Assembly: GCA_021828865.1 (NCBI GenBank)
Contig: JAJZCW010000030.1
Span: 1-32,023 of the forward strand
Direction of reading: 5' to 3'
DNA: 32,023 bases
From: Bacillota bacterium
GTDB lineage: Bacteria > Bacillota > Bacilli > Alicyclobacillales > SLC66
Below the pieces are notes generated by a model. That model saw only the letters and a program-made list of their open reading frames with translations. It was not told where the DNA came from and did not search any database. The stretch's first letter is position 1, and the number at the start of each line of letters is the position of its first letter. Positions 1 through 7,358 of the stretch are shown in pieces. The position numbers and the translations under genes are program-made.

Positions 1-1
1 G

Positions 2-541
2 ATCTCCGTCAATGAGACACTACTCGTCAACTATTTGTTAGAAACGACAGAGGATCCGAAGTTGCGGGCATCGCTGATTAATCAGCAACTTGATACGATG
101 ACGGGCACCATCTATCGGCAGACGATGTTTGCGGAGTTTGAGTGGAGGGCGCATCGTATGGTCGAGGAAGGCCACGCCTTAACGCACGATTCACTCTCTG
201 AACTCTACGGCACCATCAATGCAGAATACCATGGCCCCGCGTTTGTTACAGATGAGCGTTCCCCCGCGGAGTGGTCGAGGATTCCTCATTTTTACCGTTC
301 ATTCTACGTCTTCCAATACGCGACAGGCATGAGCGCGGCACTAGCGTTCGCAGAGCGCATACGTAGTGGCGGCCCGGATGCGGTGGAGAAATACCTCGGA
401 TTTTTACGCAGCGGCGCTAAAGATTATCCGCTAGAAGTGCTGAAAGAAGCGGGTGTGGATATGACGGACCCATCTGTGGTGACGCAGGGACTGAAGATTT
501 ATGGAGAATTGCTGGCGGAATTTGAGAAGCTATTAGCCTAA
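2..541 (+). CDS. pepF: Oligoendopeptidase F (M3B metallopeptidase), C-terminal part, cut by window edge
   Basis: The frame is open from the left edge (reading from base 2) and ends at TAA 539-541, giving the last 179 residues of a longer protein. The fragment matches the C-terminal helical part of the M3B oligoendopeptidase F family: an ISVNETLL start, FAEFEWRAH, and FYVFQYATGMSAA at about residues 101-113, followed by a typical LGFLRSGAKDYPLEVLKEAGVDM stretch in which the family ends. PepF is a cytosolic zinc peptidase that degrades short peptides. The HExxH zinc site would lie upstream, outside the window, so activity cannot be judged here. The apparent TTG start at base 35 is only an internal leucine. 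The gene converges on the XRE regulator and their 3' ends overlap by 9 bases. Confidence 0.9.
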   Translation: MSVNETLLVNYLLETTEDPKLRASLINQQLDTMTGTIYRQTMFAEFEWRAHRMVEEGHALTHDSLSELYGTINAEYHGPAFVTDERSPAEWSRIPHFYRSFYVFQYATGMSAALAFAERIRSGGPDAVEKYLGFLRSGAKDYPLEVLKEAGVDMTDPSVVTQGLKIYGELLAEFEKLLA

Positions 542-988
542 GTATTTCTGAATAAAATCCGTAAAAAGTTGCAACACCTTGGCGGAGGAGTGTCTATTCT
601 CGTACAGTTGCTGGGCGAGGTTCAGATAGACCTCCGCTTCCTTGTCGAGAATAAAAGCGATTCGGTCCGGGTGGGAGATGCGGCGCCATTGGGATATCTC
701 CTCCGCAATGTTATCTACAGCATTTGCAGTGGATGAGGTTTCGGGATAGCGCATGGTGTCATCGATCGAAGAAGCATCCATATCCAACAGACGGTACATC
801 GAAATCGAAAGCGCCTCTGCAATTTGGTAGACAAGATCGACAGAGGGGCTTTTTCGCGCACCGTTTTCCAAGGCGGAAAGGTGGCTGACGGATAGCCCTG
901 AACGCGTGGACAATTCTTCGAGGGACCAACCTCGTTCTTTGCGGAATTGACGAAGCTTTTCGCCGTTAAAATAGTGAGTAGTTGGCAT
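533..988 (-). CDS. XRE-family helix-turn-helix transcriptional regulator
   Basis: This 151-residue protein has an N-terminal HTH_3/XRE domain at about residues 9-66 (LRQFRKERGWSLEELS, then SGLSVSHLSALENG, the recognition-helix region, and PSVDLVYQIAEALSIS). A C-terminal half of about 80 mostly helical residues has no domain I recognise and may mediate dimerisation or ligand sensing. The ATG at 988 is preceded by GAGGTG five bases upstream. It is divergent from the MFS transporter, with 146 bases between the two starts. A perfect palindrome at 1030-1047 overlaps its own -35 element, so it probably represses itself and perhaps the transporter; that part is inference. The 3' end overlaps pepF by 9 bases. 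Confidence 0.85.
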   Translation of the reverse strand: MPTTHYFNGEKLRQFRKERGWSLEELSTRSGLSVSHLSALENGARKSPSVDLVYQIAEALSISMYRLLDMDASSIDDTMRYPETSSTANAVDNIAEEISQWRRISHPDRIAFILDKEAEVYLNLAQQLYENRHSSAKVLQLFTDFIQKYLG

Positions 989-1017
989 GGACGCACCTCA
1001 TACGTAATTTTGGTGCC

Positions 1018-1047
1018 ATTATATGCTTTTTTACACAATTGTGTAAA
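1018..1047 (-). promoter_or_regulatory. Promoter of the XRE regulator
   Basis: On the minus strand a TTTACA -35 (plus bases 1042-1047, 5 of 6 to consensus) is followed after 18 bases by a perfect TATAAT -10 (plus bases 1018-1023). It lies 30 to 59 bases upstream of the regulator's ATG. The -35 is the right arm of the palindrome at 1030-1047. Confidence 0.6.
1030..1047. promoter_or_regulatory. 18-bp perfect palindrome, probable operator of the divergent XRE/MFS pair
   Basis: TTTACACAATTGTGTAAA reads the same on both strands over all 18 bases. It covers the -35 and much of the spacer of the regulator promoter and lies about 88 bases before the transporter start. Position and symmetry fit a dimeric HTH repressor site; which protein binds is inference. 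Confidence 0.55.
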
Positions 1048-1071
1048 GTGAGTTCGGTAAGGAATAACTAA

Positions 1072-1100
1072 TTTGCGTTTGGCTCGTATATCGCTACAAT
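1072..1100 (+). promoter_or_regulatory. Possible promoter of the MFS transporter
   Basis: A TACAAT -10 (1095-1100, 5 of 6) lies 16-17 bases after a poor -35 (TTTGCG/TTGCGT at 1072-1078). Transcription would start near 1107, about 28 bases before the chosen ATG. The weak -35 makes this tentative. Confidence 0.3.
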
Positions 1101-1134
1101 CTTCTAGTAGATGAGTTTGAGGAAGGACATCCGG

Positions 1135-2391
1135 ATGAACAGAAAAGAAAGCGGTTATCGTTGGGCGGTATTCGGCGCTGTCCTGTTTGTTTATGTGACG
1201 TTGGTTAGTCAAAGAACATCGCCAGGATTGATAACGGACCAACTAATGAAAACTTTTCACGTGTCCGCTTCAAGCATTGGATGGATGAGCAGTATTCAAT
1301 TTTTGGCTTATGCCGGGTTTCAAATTCCTGTTGGGTTATTATCCGATCGCTATGGGCCCAACCGTTTTTTGATCGTGGGAACATTCATTGCTGGATTGGG
1401 AACGCTCCTCACCGGATTTGCGCCCAATGAATGGATGTTGCTGGCGGCACGATTTTTAGATGGCATGGGCGATGCGACGATCTTTATCAATTTCGTACTG
1501 ATTCTTAGTAAGTGGTTTAACGGAAATGAGTTTGTAAAATTATTAGGGTTCGTCGGATTAGGCGCAGGGTTCGGTTCGCTATTTGCAACGATTCCTTTGT
1601 CTGCTTGGATTTCGGAAACAGGATGGAGAAATCCTTTTGTCACTATTGGCATCCTCCTTGTCGTATTCGCTGTTGTTCTTTACGTGGTCCTTGTTGCGAA
1701 GCCAAGAAAACAGTTCGCTGACGAGATAGAAAATCACGTTTCCACCAAGAGAAGGGAATCCATCGGGACCAGGATTGGTCGAATGGTTATCACTCGTCAG
1801 GCTTGGGCGACATTTTTATGTCACTTTGGTCTGGTGGGAACCTATATCGGGTTTATTGGTTCATGGGGAGTTCCTTATGGCATTCATGTGTATGGATTGT
1901 CCCGATTTGCTGCTAGTCAACTGATTATGTACGGGCTTTTTGGTGCTATGATCGGCGGGCCACTCATTAGTTGGATTGCCAGTCGATTGGCATCAGTTAA
2001 AAAAATCTATACGTTGATTCACGTGCTTGTGGTACTTAGTTGGATGGGGTGGTTTATGTTAGGGACGAGACCGCCGTTCGTGTTGGTCGTCATCTTGCTA
2101 TTTCTTATCGGCTTTGGAAATGGCGCAAGTTCTTTAACTTTTGTGGTGGTGAGAAAGTCGTTTCGAACGGAAGAAGTGGGTTCTGTTTCTGGCTTTGCCA
2201 ATATGGGCGGATTCAGCAGCGCTATCTTACTGCCCATTGTTTTTGGTAGTGTTCTTGATGAATTTTCTGCTCATACGATCAATTTAGGGTATCATTTTGG
2301 ATTTATTATTCCGATTGTTTTTACATTGATGGGTCTTCTCGGAAGTCTTTTAATTAATGAAAAGATGGTTGCTGAGTCATTGCTGACTTAG
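1135..2391 (+). CDS. Major facilitator superfamily transporter
   Basis: This is a 418-residue membrane protein with about twelve hydrophobic helices and a hydrophilic central loop (around residues 194-216) between the two six-helix halves. The loop-2/3 signature appears as GLLSDRYGPNRFLI. The opening YRWAVFGAVLFVYVTLVSQRTSPG resembles MFS permeases of the ACS/sugar-phosphate or uncharacterised drug-type groups; the substrate cannot be read from the sequence. I start it at ATG 1135 rather than the in-frame ATG 1111, because GAGGAAGG at 1119-1126 sits eight bases before 1135 while 1111 has no ribosome site. It is divergent from the XRE regulator and followed after 22 bases by an esterase remnant, a common pairing of exporter or importer with hydrolase. 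Confidence 0.85.
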   Translation: MNRKESGYRWAVFGAVLFVYVTLVSQRTSPGLITDQLMKTFHVSASSIGWMSSIQFLAYAGFQIPVGLLSDRYGPNRFLIVGTFIAGLGTLLTGFAPNEWMLLAARFLDGMGDATIFINFVLILSKWFNGNEFVKLLGFVGLGAGFGSLFATIPLSAWISETGWRNPFVTIGILLVVFAVVLYVVLVAKPRKQFADEIENHVSTKRRESIGTRIGRMVITRQAWATFLCHFGLVGTYIGFIGSWGVPYGIHVYGLSRFAASQLIMYGLFGAMIGGPLISWIASRLASVKKIYTLIHVLVVLSWMGWFMLGTRPPFVLVVILLFLIGFGNGASSLTFVVVRKSFRTEEVGSVSGFANMGGFSSAILLPIVFGSVLDEFSAHTINLGYHFGFIIPIVFTLMGLLGSLLINEKMVAESLLT

Positions 2392-2413
2392 TGGTGCTAA
2401 TGATAATAGGAAG

Positions 2414-3085
2414 TTGCTCGGTAGAAATAACGGCAGAAACGTCAATGGATTATCATGTGCGCAAGAATGGATTCCCCGTGCTCACGATGAGTCCAGGTTA
2501 AGAATTCGAATCTATAAACCGCTTGTTGCAAAGGCAAAGGTTGCGATTCCCGGAGTTTTGTGGATGCACGGCGGGGGATATGCCATGGGCAACCCAGAGA
2601 TGAGTGTTGCAACCTATAAGAGACTCATCGCTCAAAGTGACTGTGTCATTATCGCGCCTGATTACCGATTGTCAATTGAGACTCCCTATCCTGCCGCTTT
2701 GCAGGATTGTTACGATGCGCTGCTATGGATGAAAGAACATGCAAAAGAACATAGAAATAAGTGGGCTTGGAAATTGTATCTTGGTGGTTTAGAGGGAAAA
2801 AATATTCCTGTCTATGCTGCACCCGCTAGGGCAACTGATTTTACCAATCTACCGCCAGCAGTTACTTTTGTTGGTGATATCGAGCCATTTCGGGATGAGA
2901 CAGTCGAGTACGTTGAAAATCTACGGCAAGCTGGAGTGTCAGTGGACTTTGAGATATACAAAGGCTGTTATCATGGGTTCGACATCGCTTGCCCCACAGC
3001 TGAGGTCAGCATAAAGGCAACAACGTTTTTCCTTCAATCATTCAAATATGCGGTTGACCACTACTTTGCAGAGCAAACCCGCTAA
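2414..3085 (+). pseudogene. Alpha/beta hydrolase (HSL-type esterase) remnant lacking the GxSxG block
   Basis: The 223-codon frame keeps the start of a hormone-sensitive-lipase-type esterase: RIRIYKP, the oxyanion motif HGGGY at residues 52-56, APDYRL and PYPAALQDCYDALLWM. It also keeps the family's end: WKLYLG, YAAPARATD, an acidic GDIEPFRDE at 154-162 and the catalytic-His motif YHGFD with His187. Around residues 113-116 the sequence jumps from the helix before the nucleophile directly to the WKLYLG segment, so the block that normally carries the G-D/E-S-A-G nucleophile is absent. It was removed in frame. The 5' end is also poor: the first start is a TTG with a purine-rich AGGAAG touching it, and the usual N-terminal cap is short. 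Family members are around 300 residues. I infer a dead gene; a retained non-catalytic protein is possible. Confidence 0.75.
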
Positions 3086-3101
3086 ATAATGAGAACTTTA
3101 G

Positions 3102-3129
3102 TAGCACATGCCGTACTCAGCGTGTGCTA
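3102..3129 (+). terminator. Hairpin after the esterase remnant, possible weak terminator
   Basis: The arms TAGCACATGC and GCGTGTGCTA pair over ten positions (one G-U) around an eight-base loop, 16 bases after the esterase stop. It is followed only by a mixed TTTGGTTG stretch, so termination would be weak. Confidence 0.35.
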
Positions 3130-3279
3130 TTTGGTTGATAAAGGGAAATGCCCCCACCTAACATTCAAAATTAAGCCACATTCTTTACACAACATTTACA
3201 ATAGGCAGTCGAAACCACTTGATTACATTGCTAAAATTTTAAGTGGTCTAATAATCCGGATTTATCAGGAGGCTTTTTT

Positions 3280-4665
3280 GTGCAATCGCAGCAAGGCATT
3301 CTAGAGGTTCTTGAGGAAACTCCGCTACAGAAATTCCATTGGAAGACAATGTTTGTTGCTGGGATGGGTTTTTTCACCGATGCGTATGACTTGTTTATTA
3401 TTGGTGTGGTGACCACTCTGCTAGGTACACAGTGGAATCTCTCCAAAGCAGAAATTGGTTTATTAAATGCCACATCGCTGATAGCGGCGGCATTGGGTGC
3501 TGTCATCTTTGGTCGATTGGCGGACCGGTTTGGTCGCAAAAAACTTTATGGGCTGGAAGTTGCGATTTTAACAGTAGGTGCATTATTATCCGCCACCTCG
3601 CAGAATTTTGAGCAATTATTAATTTGGCGTTTTATTGTCGGAATGGGCATTGGTGGAGACTACTCCACTAGCGCAACGATCATGAGTGAATTTTCCAATC
3701 GTAAGAATCGTGGTCGATTGGTGACCACCGTTTTTTCGATGCAAGGATTCGGCTTATTGGTAGGACCACTGGTGGCATCAGCCTTGTTGTGGTCTGGCAT
3801 TTCCCATGATGTGGTGTGGCGGATCATGTTGGCGATAGGCGCGATTCCAGCGGCTGCTGTGATTTATCTGCGCCGCAAAATTCAAGAGACTCCTCGATTT
3901 TTGGTCGAAGTCAAACAAGATGCTGCATCGGCGGCTAACGTGGTTTCGGAACTCGTGCATCAAGATGTTACAGAGAAAAACGAGGTTAGCAGCACTCCCT
4001 TCTTAAAGCAGTCTTCGTTTTGGTTCCGTCTATTAGGAACTGCGGGATCCTGGTTTTTCCTCGATATCGCGTTTTATGGCAACAGTATCTCTTCCACGTT
4101 GATTTTGCATTCGATCGCTCCGAATGCTTCCTTAATCCATGCCACGCTGTTGTCTGCGGCTATTTTCCTGATTTTCGCTTTACCGGGGTATTGGATCTCT
4201 GCATTTAGTGTGGACCGGATTGGCAGGAAAAAAATACAGTTCTTTGGCTTTTTGGTGATGACGCTATCGTTTGCTTGTATTGCATGGATTCCGAACCTAA
4301 CCGCCTATGTGATGCCGTTTGTGATCATTTATGGAATCAGTTACTTTTTCACTGAATTTGGACCCAATACGACAACTTTTGTCGTTCCTGCCGAAGTCTT
4401 CCCAACGGAAATACGCGCGTTTGCTAACGGAATTTCCGCTGGGGCAGGTAAAATTGGAGCATTTTTGGGGGCTTTGGTCGTTCCCATTTTGTTGGCTCAT
4501 TTTTCACTGCCGGGAACGGAAGGTATCATGGCGATTGTATCGGTTTTGGGCATGCTTACCACGTTGCTAATCCCGGAATTCAAGGAACGCTCGCTTTCCG
4601 ATCAAACTTCCATGTCAGGAAGCGACAATGCCGCGCATAGCAAGAACGTTCACTTATTTGTATAA
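3280..4665 (+). CDS. MFS transporter of the PHS (phosphate:H+ symporter) type
   Basis: This 461-residue membrane protein has twelve predicted helices and strong PHS-family landmarks. These are GFFTDAYDLFIIGVV near residue 27, GRLADRFGRKK, GMGIGGDYSTSATIMSEF, RGRLVTTVFSMQGFG, LDIAFYGNS, and FGPNTTTFVVPAEVFPTEIR followed by GISAGAGKIGAFLG. The family contains Pho84-like inorganic phosphate symporters, so phosphate uptake is the best guess, but bacterial and archaeal members with other substrates exist. The start is GTG 3280 with a perfect AGGAGG at 3267-3272, seven bases upstream. An inverted repeat, ACCACTT at 3214-3220 and AAGTGGT at 3241-3247, lies in the 5' region and might be regulatory. 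The gene stands alone between a hairpin and the terminator at 4711. Confidence 0.8.
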   Translation: MQSQQGILEVLEETPLQKFHWKTMFVAGMGFFTDAYDLFIIGVVTTLLGTQWNLSKAEIGLLNATSLIAAALGAVIFGRLADRFGRKKLYGLEVAILTVGALLSATSQNFEQLLIWRFIVGMGIGGDYSTSATIMSEFSNRKNRGRLVTTVFSMQGFGLLVGPLVASALLWSGISHDVVWRIMLAIGAIPAAAVIYLRRKIQETPRFLVEVKQDAASAANVVSELVHQDVTEKNEVSSTPFLKQSSFWFRLLGTAGSWFFLDIAFYGNSISSTLILHSIAPNASLIHATLLSAAIFLIFALPGYWISAFSVDRIGRKKIQFFGFLVMTLSFACIAWIPNLTAYVMPFVIIYGISYFFTEFGPNTTTFVVPAEVFPTEIRAFANGISAGAGKIGAFLGALVVPILLAHFSLPGTEGIMAIVSVLGMLTTLLIPEFKERSLSDQTSMSGSDNAAHSKNVHLFV

Positions 4666-4710
4666 CCTGATGCCACAACGATAAGTAAAATGGATAGATT
4701 AAAGCTAAAA

Positions 4711-4738
4711 AACGACATGCCATCAAAGGCATGTCGTT
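4711..4738 (-). terminator. Rho-independent terminator of proS, probably bidirectional
   Basis: The arms AACGACATGCC (4711-4721) and GGCATGTCGTT (4728-4738) pair perfectly over 11 bases around a six-base loop. On the minus strand the stem runs into a T-rich tract (plus A-run from 4707), which fits the end of proS. It also separates the convergent PHS transporter from proS. Confidence 0.8.
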
Positions 4739-4789
4739 CGCGTTATTTAGGCTCATGATAAGGTTACTACTTGCCATGGATACTGTTGA

Positions 4790-6238
4790 TCAATAGGCTC
4801 TTGCAAACCAAACCGTGTGTTTTGCAGGCTTTCCACAATTCACGCAGGTATCCATATGTTCTGGAGGGGAAAACGGGATGTTGCGGCTCGTTGCCCCTGT
4901 CACTTCTTTGACTTTCGCTTCGCAGGCGTCATCTCCACACCAACCTGCAAGTGCAAAGCCATGTTCGGTTCTCACGATGGTTTCAAGCTCTTCGATGTTG
5001 TTCGCGGAACGCGACCGATCATTCTTGAAGGCAACGGCGCGGTCATACATGTTTTGCTGGATCTCGTTAAGCAGTTCCGCTACTTTTTTCGCAGCTAAAT
5101 CGATGGGAGCAGTGAGCTTCTCTCCTGTATCTCTTCGCACTATCGTCACTTGCTCAGCATCGAGGTCTCTTGGCCCGAGTTCCAAGCGAACAGGGATTCC
5201 CCTCATCTCGTACTCGTTGAATTTCCAACCAGGACTGTAATCCTCACGATCATCCATTTTGACCCGGATATTCGCGTTTCGCAACGCCGATACCAAATCT
5301 TGCGCCGCAGGCAATACACGGTCTCTTGTTTTCTGCGGGCCAATGGGAATGACCATCACCTGGATGGGGGCGATTTTTGGCGGCAATTGAAGGCCACGGT
5401 CATCCCCGTGCACCATGATCAGTGCGCCAAGAATACGGGTGCTCATCCCCCACGAGGTGGTATGCACGTATTTTCGTTCGTTATCCTTGTCCAGAAATTG
5501 AATGTTAAAACTCTCAGCGAAATTTTCACCTAAATAATGGGAAGTTCCAGCTTGCAGCGCGCGGCCATCTTTCATCATCGCCTCAATCGAATAAGTGGCA
5601 ACTGCGCCTGGGAATTTCTCGGAAGGTGTTTTTTGTCCTTTGATCACCGGAATGCTGAGTACCGATTCGACAAATTCCGTATAGACGTCCAACATCTTCA
5701 TGGTTTCCTCGACGGCTTCCTCTTTTGTAGCATGAGCGGTGTGACCCTCCTGCCACAAAAATTCGCTGGTTCGCAAGAAAGGCAGTGTCCGCTTCTCCCA
5801 CCTCACCACGTTGGCCCATTGGTTAATGAGCACAGGCAGGTCGCGATAAGACTGAATCCACTGGCTGTACATGTAACCGATGACCGTCTCGGAGGTCGGA
5901 CGAACGGCAAGTCGCTCCTCGAGTTTTTCCCCGCCTACTTCGGTCACCCAGGGAAGCTCTGGATTGAATCCTTCTACGTGCTCTTTTTCCTTCTCAAAAA
6001 AGCTTTCCGGAATGAATAATGGAAAATAGGCATTACGATGACCGGTTTCCTTGAAACGGCGGTCCAGTTCATGTTGAATCGCTTCCCAGAGTTCATAACC
6101 GTCCGGTTTAAACACGATACATCCTCGCACTGGTGCGTAGTCCATCAAATCCGCCTTGGTGATCGTGTCAATATACCAACGTGAAAAATCTTCACTCTGT
6201 GGCGTGATGGCCCTGACAAACTCCTTTTCTTGCGCCAC
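4790..6238 (-). CDS. proS: Prolyl-tRNA synthetase, short type with C-terminal zinc module
   Basis: This 482-residue class II synthetase charges tRNA-Pro with proline in the cytosol. The visible landmarks are RPTSETVIGYMYSQWIQSYRDLP, motif 2 as FLRTSEFLWQEGHT, GTSHYLGENFAE, and motif 3 as TRILGALIMVHGDDRG. The anticodon-binding domain follows, then a C-terminal module with cysteine pairs CGDDAC and CVNC and the characteristic final ARAY. This is the archaeal/eukaryal-like ProS lacking the inserted editing domain, found in some Bacillota. I start it at GTG 6238: AGGGGG (6245-6250) is six bases upstream and the protein then begins like its relatives. The longer frame to 6283 would add 15 residues that relatives do not have. 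A TATAAT promoter sits in the end of the GNAT gene. I saw no T-box leader. Confidence 0.95.
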   Translation of the reverse strand: MAQEKEFVRAITPQSEDFSRWYIDTITKADLMDYAPVRGCIVFKPDGYELWEAIQHELDRRFKETGHRNAYFPLFIPESFFEKEKEHVEGFNPELPWVTEVGGEKLEERLAVRPTSETVIGYMYSQWIQSYRDLPVLINQWANVVRWEKRTLPFLRTSEFLWQEGHTAHATKEEAVEETMKMLDVYTEFVESVLSIPVIKGQKTPSEKFPGAVATYSIEAMMKDGRALQAGTSHYLGENFAESFNIQFLDKDNERKYVHTTSWGMSTRILGALIMVHGDDRGLQLPPKIAPIQVMVIPIGPQKTRDRVLPAAQDLVSALRNANIRVKMDDREDYSPGWKFNEYEMRGIPVRLELGPRDLDAEQVTIVRRDTGEKLTAPIDLAAKKVAELLNEIQQNMYDRAVAFKNDRSRSANNIEELETIVRTEHGFALAGWCGDDACEAKVKEVTGATSRNIPFSPPEHMDTCVNCGKPAKHTVWFARAY

Positions 6239-6281
6239 GCTAATCCCCCTACTTTTCTCCAAAAATCTGTACATGTACTGC

Positions 6282-6310
6282 ATTATACACGAAGACTAGA
6301 AAGATGATAA
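6282..6310 (-). promoter_or_regulatory. Promoter of proS within the end of the GNAT gene
   Basis: On the minus strand TTATCA (plus 6305-6310, 4 of 6) is followed after 17 bases by TATAAT (plus 6282-6287). Transcription would begin near 6275, leaving a leader of roughly 37 bases, too short for a T-box. Confidence 0.5.
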
Positions 6311-6867
6311 AAAACAATCAAAACACGCCCTTGTTCCCGAAGGTATGCATGTTGTACAGGAGTCGGGTGCATCGATAATTCCTCATACGGTATCCATTCA
6401 GCATACGGAAGTTTTTTTGCGGCCTGGATGGAGGCGTTGTTGGTGGTCGCAATCATTCCATAAAATCCTCTGATGGATGGGGGCATTCTCGCAAATACCA
6501 ACTCCTTTGCAAGTTTTTGCAGACCATACCCACGAAAAGGAGGCGCGATATAAGTGCCGATCCACCCTGCATCCCCATCGAATCCATGAAAAGATAACGT
6601 GATTACGCCTACCGTCTCCCAGGATCCCTTTATCATCACGCGAATCGAGTAGGCATTATCCGGCTGCTCGTCCCGATCCATCAGCAGTGAAGCGTATTCC
6701 TGCAACGCAGCAGAACGATTGGCATAAGGCCACTCTTGAATTCTCCACTTATCGTTACTGGACTCTTTGTAAGTGAATTGACACAAGTCAACGAGATGGT
6801 GGCAATCCTCTTCTCGATAAGGGCCAATATCCACGGTGAGGCTATCAAAATGATAGGATTTTTTCAA
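6283..6867 (-). CDS. GNAT-family N-acetyltransferase
   Basis: This 194-residue protein has the GNAT fold outline: an N-terminal IGPYREEDCHHLVDLCQ helix region, a beta stretch SWETVGVITLSFHGF, and the acetyl-CoA loop WIGTYIAPPFRGYGLQKLAKELVFARM. The RGYG of that loop matches the R/Q-x-x-G part of motif A, with Q where G/A is usual. A late beta region TNNASIQAAKKLPYAEW follows. It should transfer an acetyl group from acetyl-CoA to an amine; the substrate is unknown. The start is TTG 6867 with GGAAGG (plus 6875-6880) seven bases upstream. It is divergent from the small XRE gene, sharing a 72-base gap, so that regulator may control it; this is inference. The stop lies inside the proS promoter. 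Confidence 0.75.
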   Translation of the reverse strand: MKKSYHFDSLTVDIGPYREEDCHHLVDLCQFTYKESSNDKWRIQEWPYANRSAALQEYASLLMDRDEQPDNAYSIRVMIKGSWETVGVITLSFHGFDGDAGWIGTYIAPPFRGYGLQKLAKELVFARMPPSIRGFYGMIATTNNASIQAAKKLPYAEWIPYEELSMHPTPVQHAYLREQGRVLIVFYHLSSLRV

Positions 6868-6884
6868 AAAATCGCCTTCCTAAA

Positions 6885-6914
6885 TTACTCTAATGAGGAA
6901 ATTAATTATACAAT
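6885..6914 (+). promoter_or_regulatory. Probable promoter of the small XRE regulator
   Basis: TTACTC (6885-6890) is followed by TATACA (6907-6912, spacer 16) or the overlapping TACAAT (6909-6914, spacer 18). The transcript would begin only a few bases before the ribosome site at 6921-6928. Confidence 0.4.
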
Positions 6915-6939
6915 AAGAAAAAAGGAGGCGTACTTCTTC

Positions 6940-7155
6940 ATGAATCGACAAGATCTCGCTGTGCGTGTGCGGGACGCGCGCCTGAAATCTGGATTATCCG
7001 TCAAAGAATTGGCACTGAAGGCAAGTGTTTCGGCCAGTTATATCTATGCAATAGAATCAGGTGCAAGAGGCACTCACATCGATAAATTGAGCCGGATAGC
7101 AAAGGCGCTCGGTATCACCTTGCAAGAGCTTTGGCCAGAAATAAACTCCCAATAA
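6940..7155 (+). CDS. Small XRE-family helix-turn-helix regulator
   Basis: This 71-residue protein is essentially a single HTH_3/XRE domain: LAVRVRDARLKSGLSVKELALKA, then SVSASYIYAIESGARG covering the recognition helix, and HIDKLSRIAKALGITLQELW. The ATG at 6940 is preceded by AAAGGAGG (6921-6928) with an 11-base spacer; the longer upstream frame has no comparable support. It is divergent from the GNAT gene. Single-domain XRE proteins of this length are often autoregulators or antitoxin-like, but no toxin partner lies beside it. Confidence 0.85.
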   Translation: MNRQDLAVRVRDARLKSGLSVKELALKASVSASYIYAIESGARGTHIDKLSRIAKALGITLQELWPEINSQ

Positions 7156-7242
7156 CTATTATAACCATTCACTTTCTATTGAAAATGCACCCACTACTCC
7201 GTTATCATTTTTAAGTGTCATTCAATAGCCCATGATATATAC

Positions 7243-7271
7243 TTGTAAAGTGTAAGAGTTTCGATTATAGT
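7243..7271 (+). promoter_or_regulatory. Promoter of the enoyl-CoA hydratase gene
   Basis: TTGTAA (7243-7248) and TATAGT (7266-7271) are separated by 17 bases. The transcript would begin near 7278 and carry a leader of about 80 bases. Confidence 0.5.
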
Positions 7272-7296
7272 TCCCCAACGGTTATACGATGGGGAA
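7271..7296 (+). other. Hairpin at the start of the enoyl-CoA hydratase leader
   Basis: TTCCCCA (7271-7277) and TGGGGAA (7290-7296) form a perfect seven-base stem around a 12-base loop, at or just before the expected transcript start. No T-run follows, so it is not a standard terminator; it may be an operator or a stabilising 5' hairpin. Confidence 0.35.
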
Positions 7297-7303
7297 TGGT
7301 TTC

Positions 7304-7320
7304 ATGTGAAGCGTTTACAT
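7304..7320. promoter_or_regulatory. Near-palindromic 17-bp site, cre-like but mis-spaced
   Basis: ATGTGAA and TTTACAT are inverted around GCG, with six of seven positions matching. The centre resembles a CcpA cre site but has one base too many for the TGNAANCG consensus. It lies downstream of the predicted promoter, where a repressor could block elongation. Confidence 0.3.
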
Positions 7321-7358
7321 TATTCGCAGAATAATTCATGTTGAAGGGTGGACCTAAT

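Noticed and set aside
1111..1134. Upstream ATG 1111 as start of the MFS transporter
   Set aside because: The ribosome site GAGGAAGG lies downstream of it, at the right distance for ATG 1135.
715..1242. 175-codon minus-strand frame over the XRE/MFS intergenic region
   Set aside because: It overlaps the real XRE gene in another frame, runs through the promoter palindrome, and encodes no recognisable domain.
3089..3304. 71-codon frame before the PHS transporter
   Set aside because: No ribosome site, no domain, overlaps the hairpin at 3102-3129 and the well-supported GTG start of the transporter.
6239..6400. T-box leader for proS
   Set aside because: The promoter lies inside the end of the GNAT gene, leaving a leader of only about 37 bases with no specifier or antiterminator fold.
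7304..7320. True CcpA cre site
   Set aside because: The TGNAANCG core spacing is off by one base; kept only as an unassigned near-palindrome.
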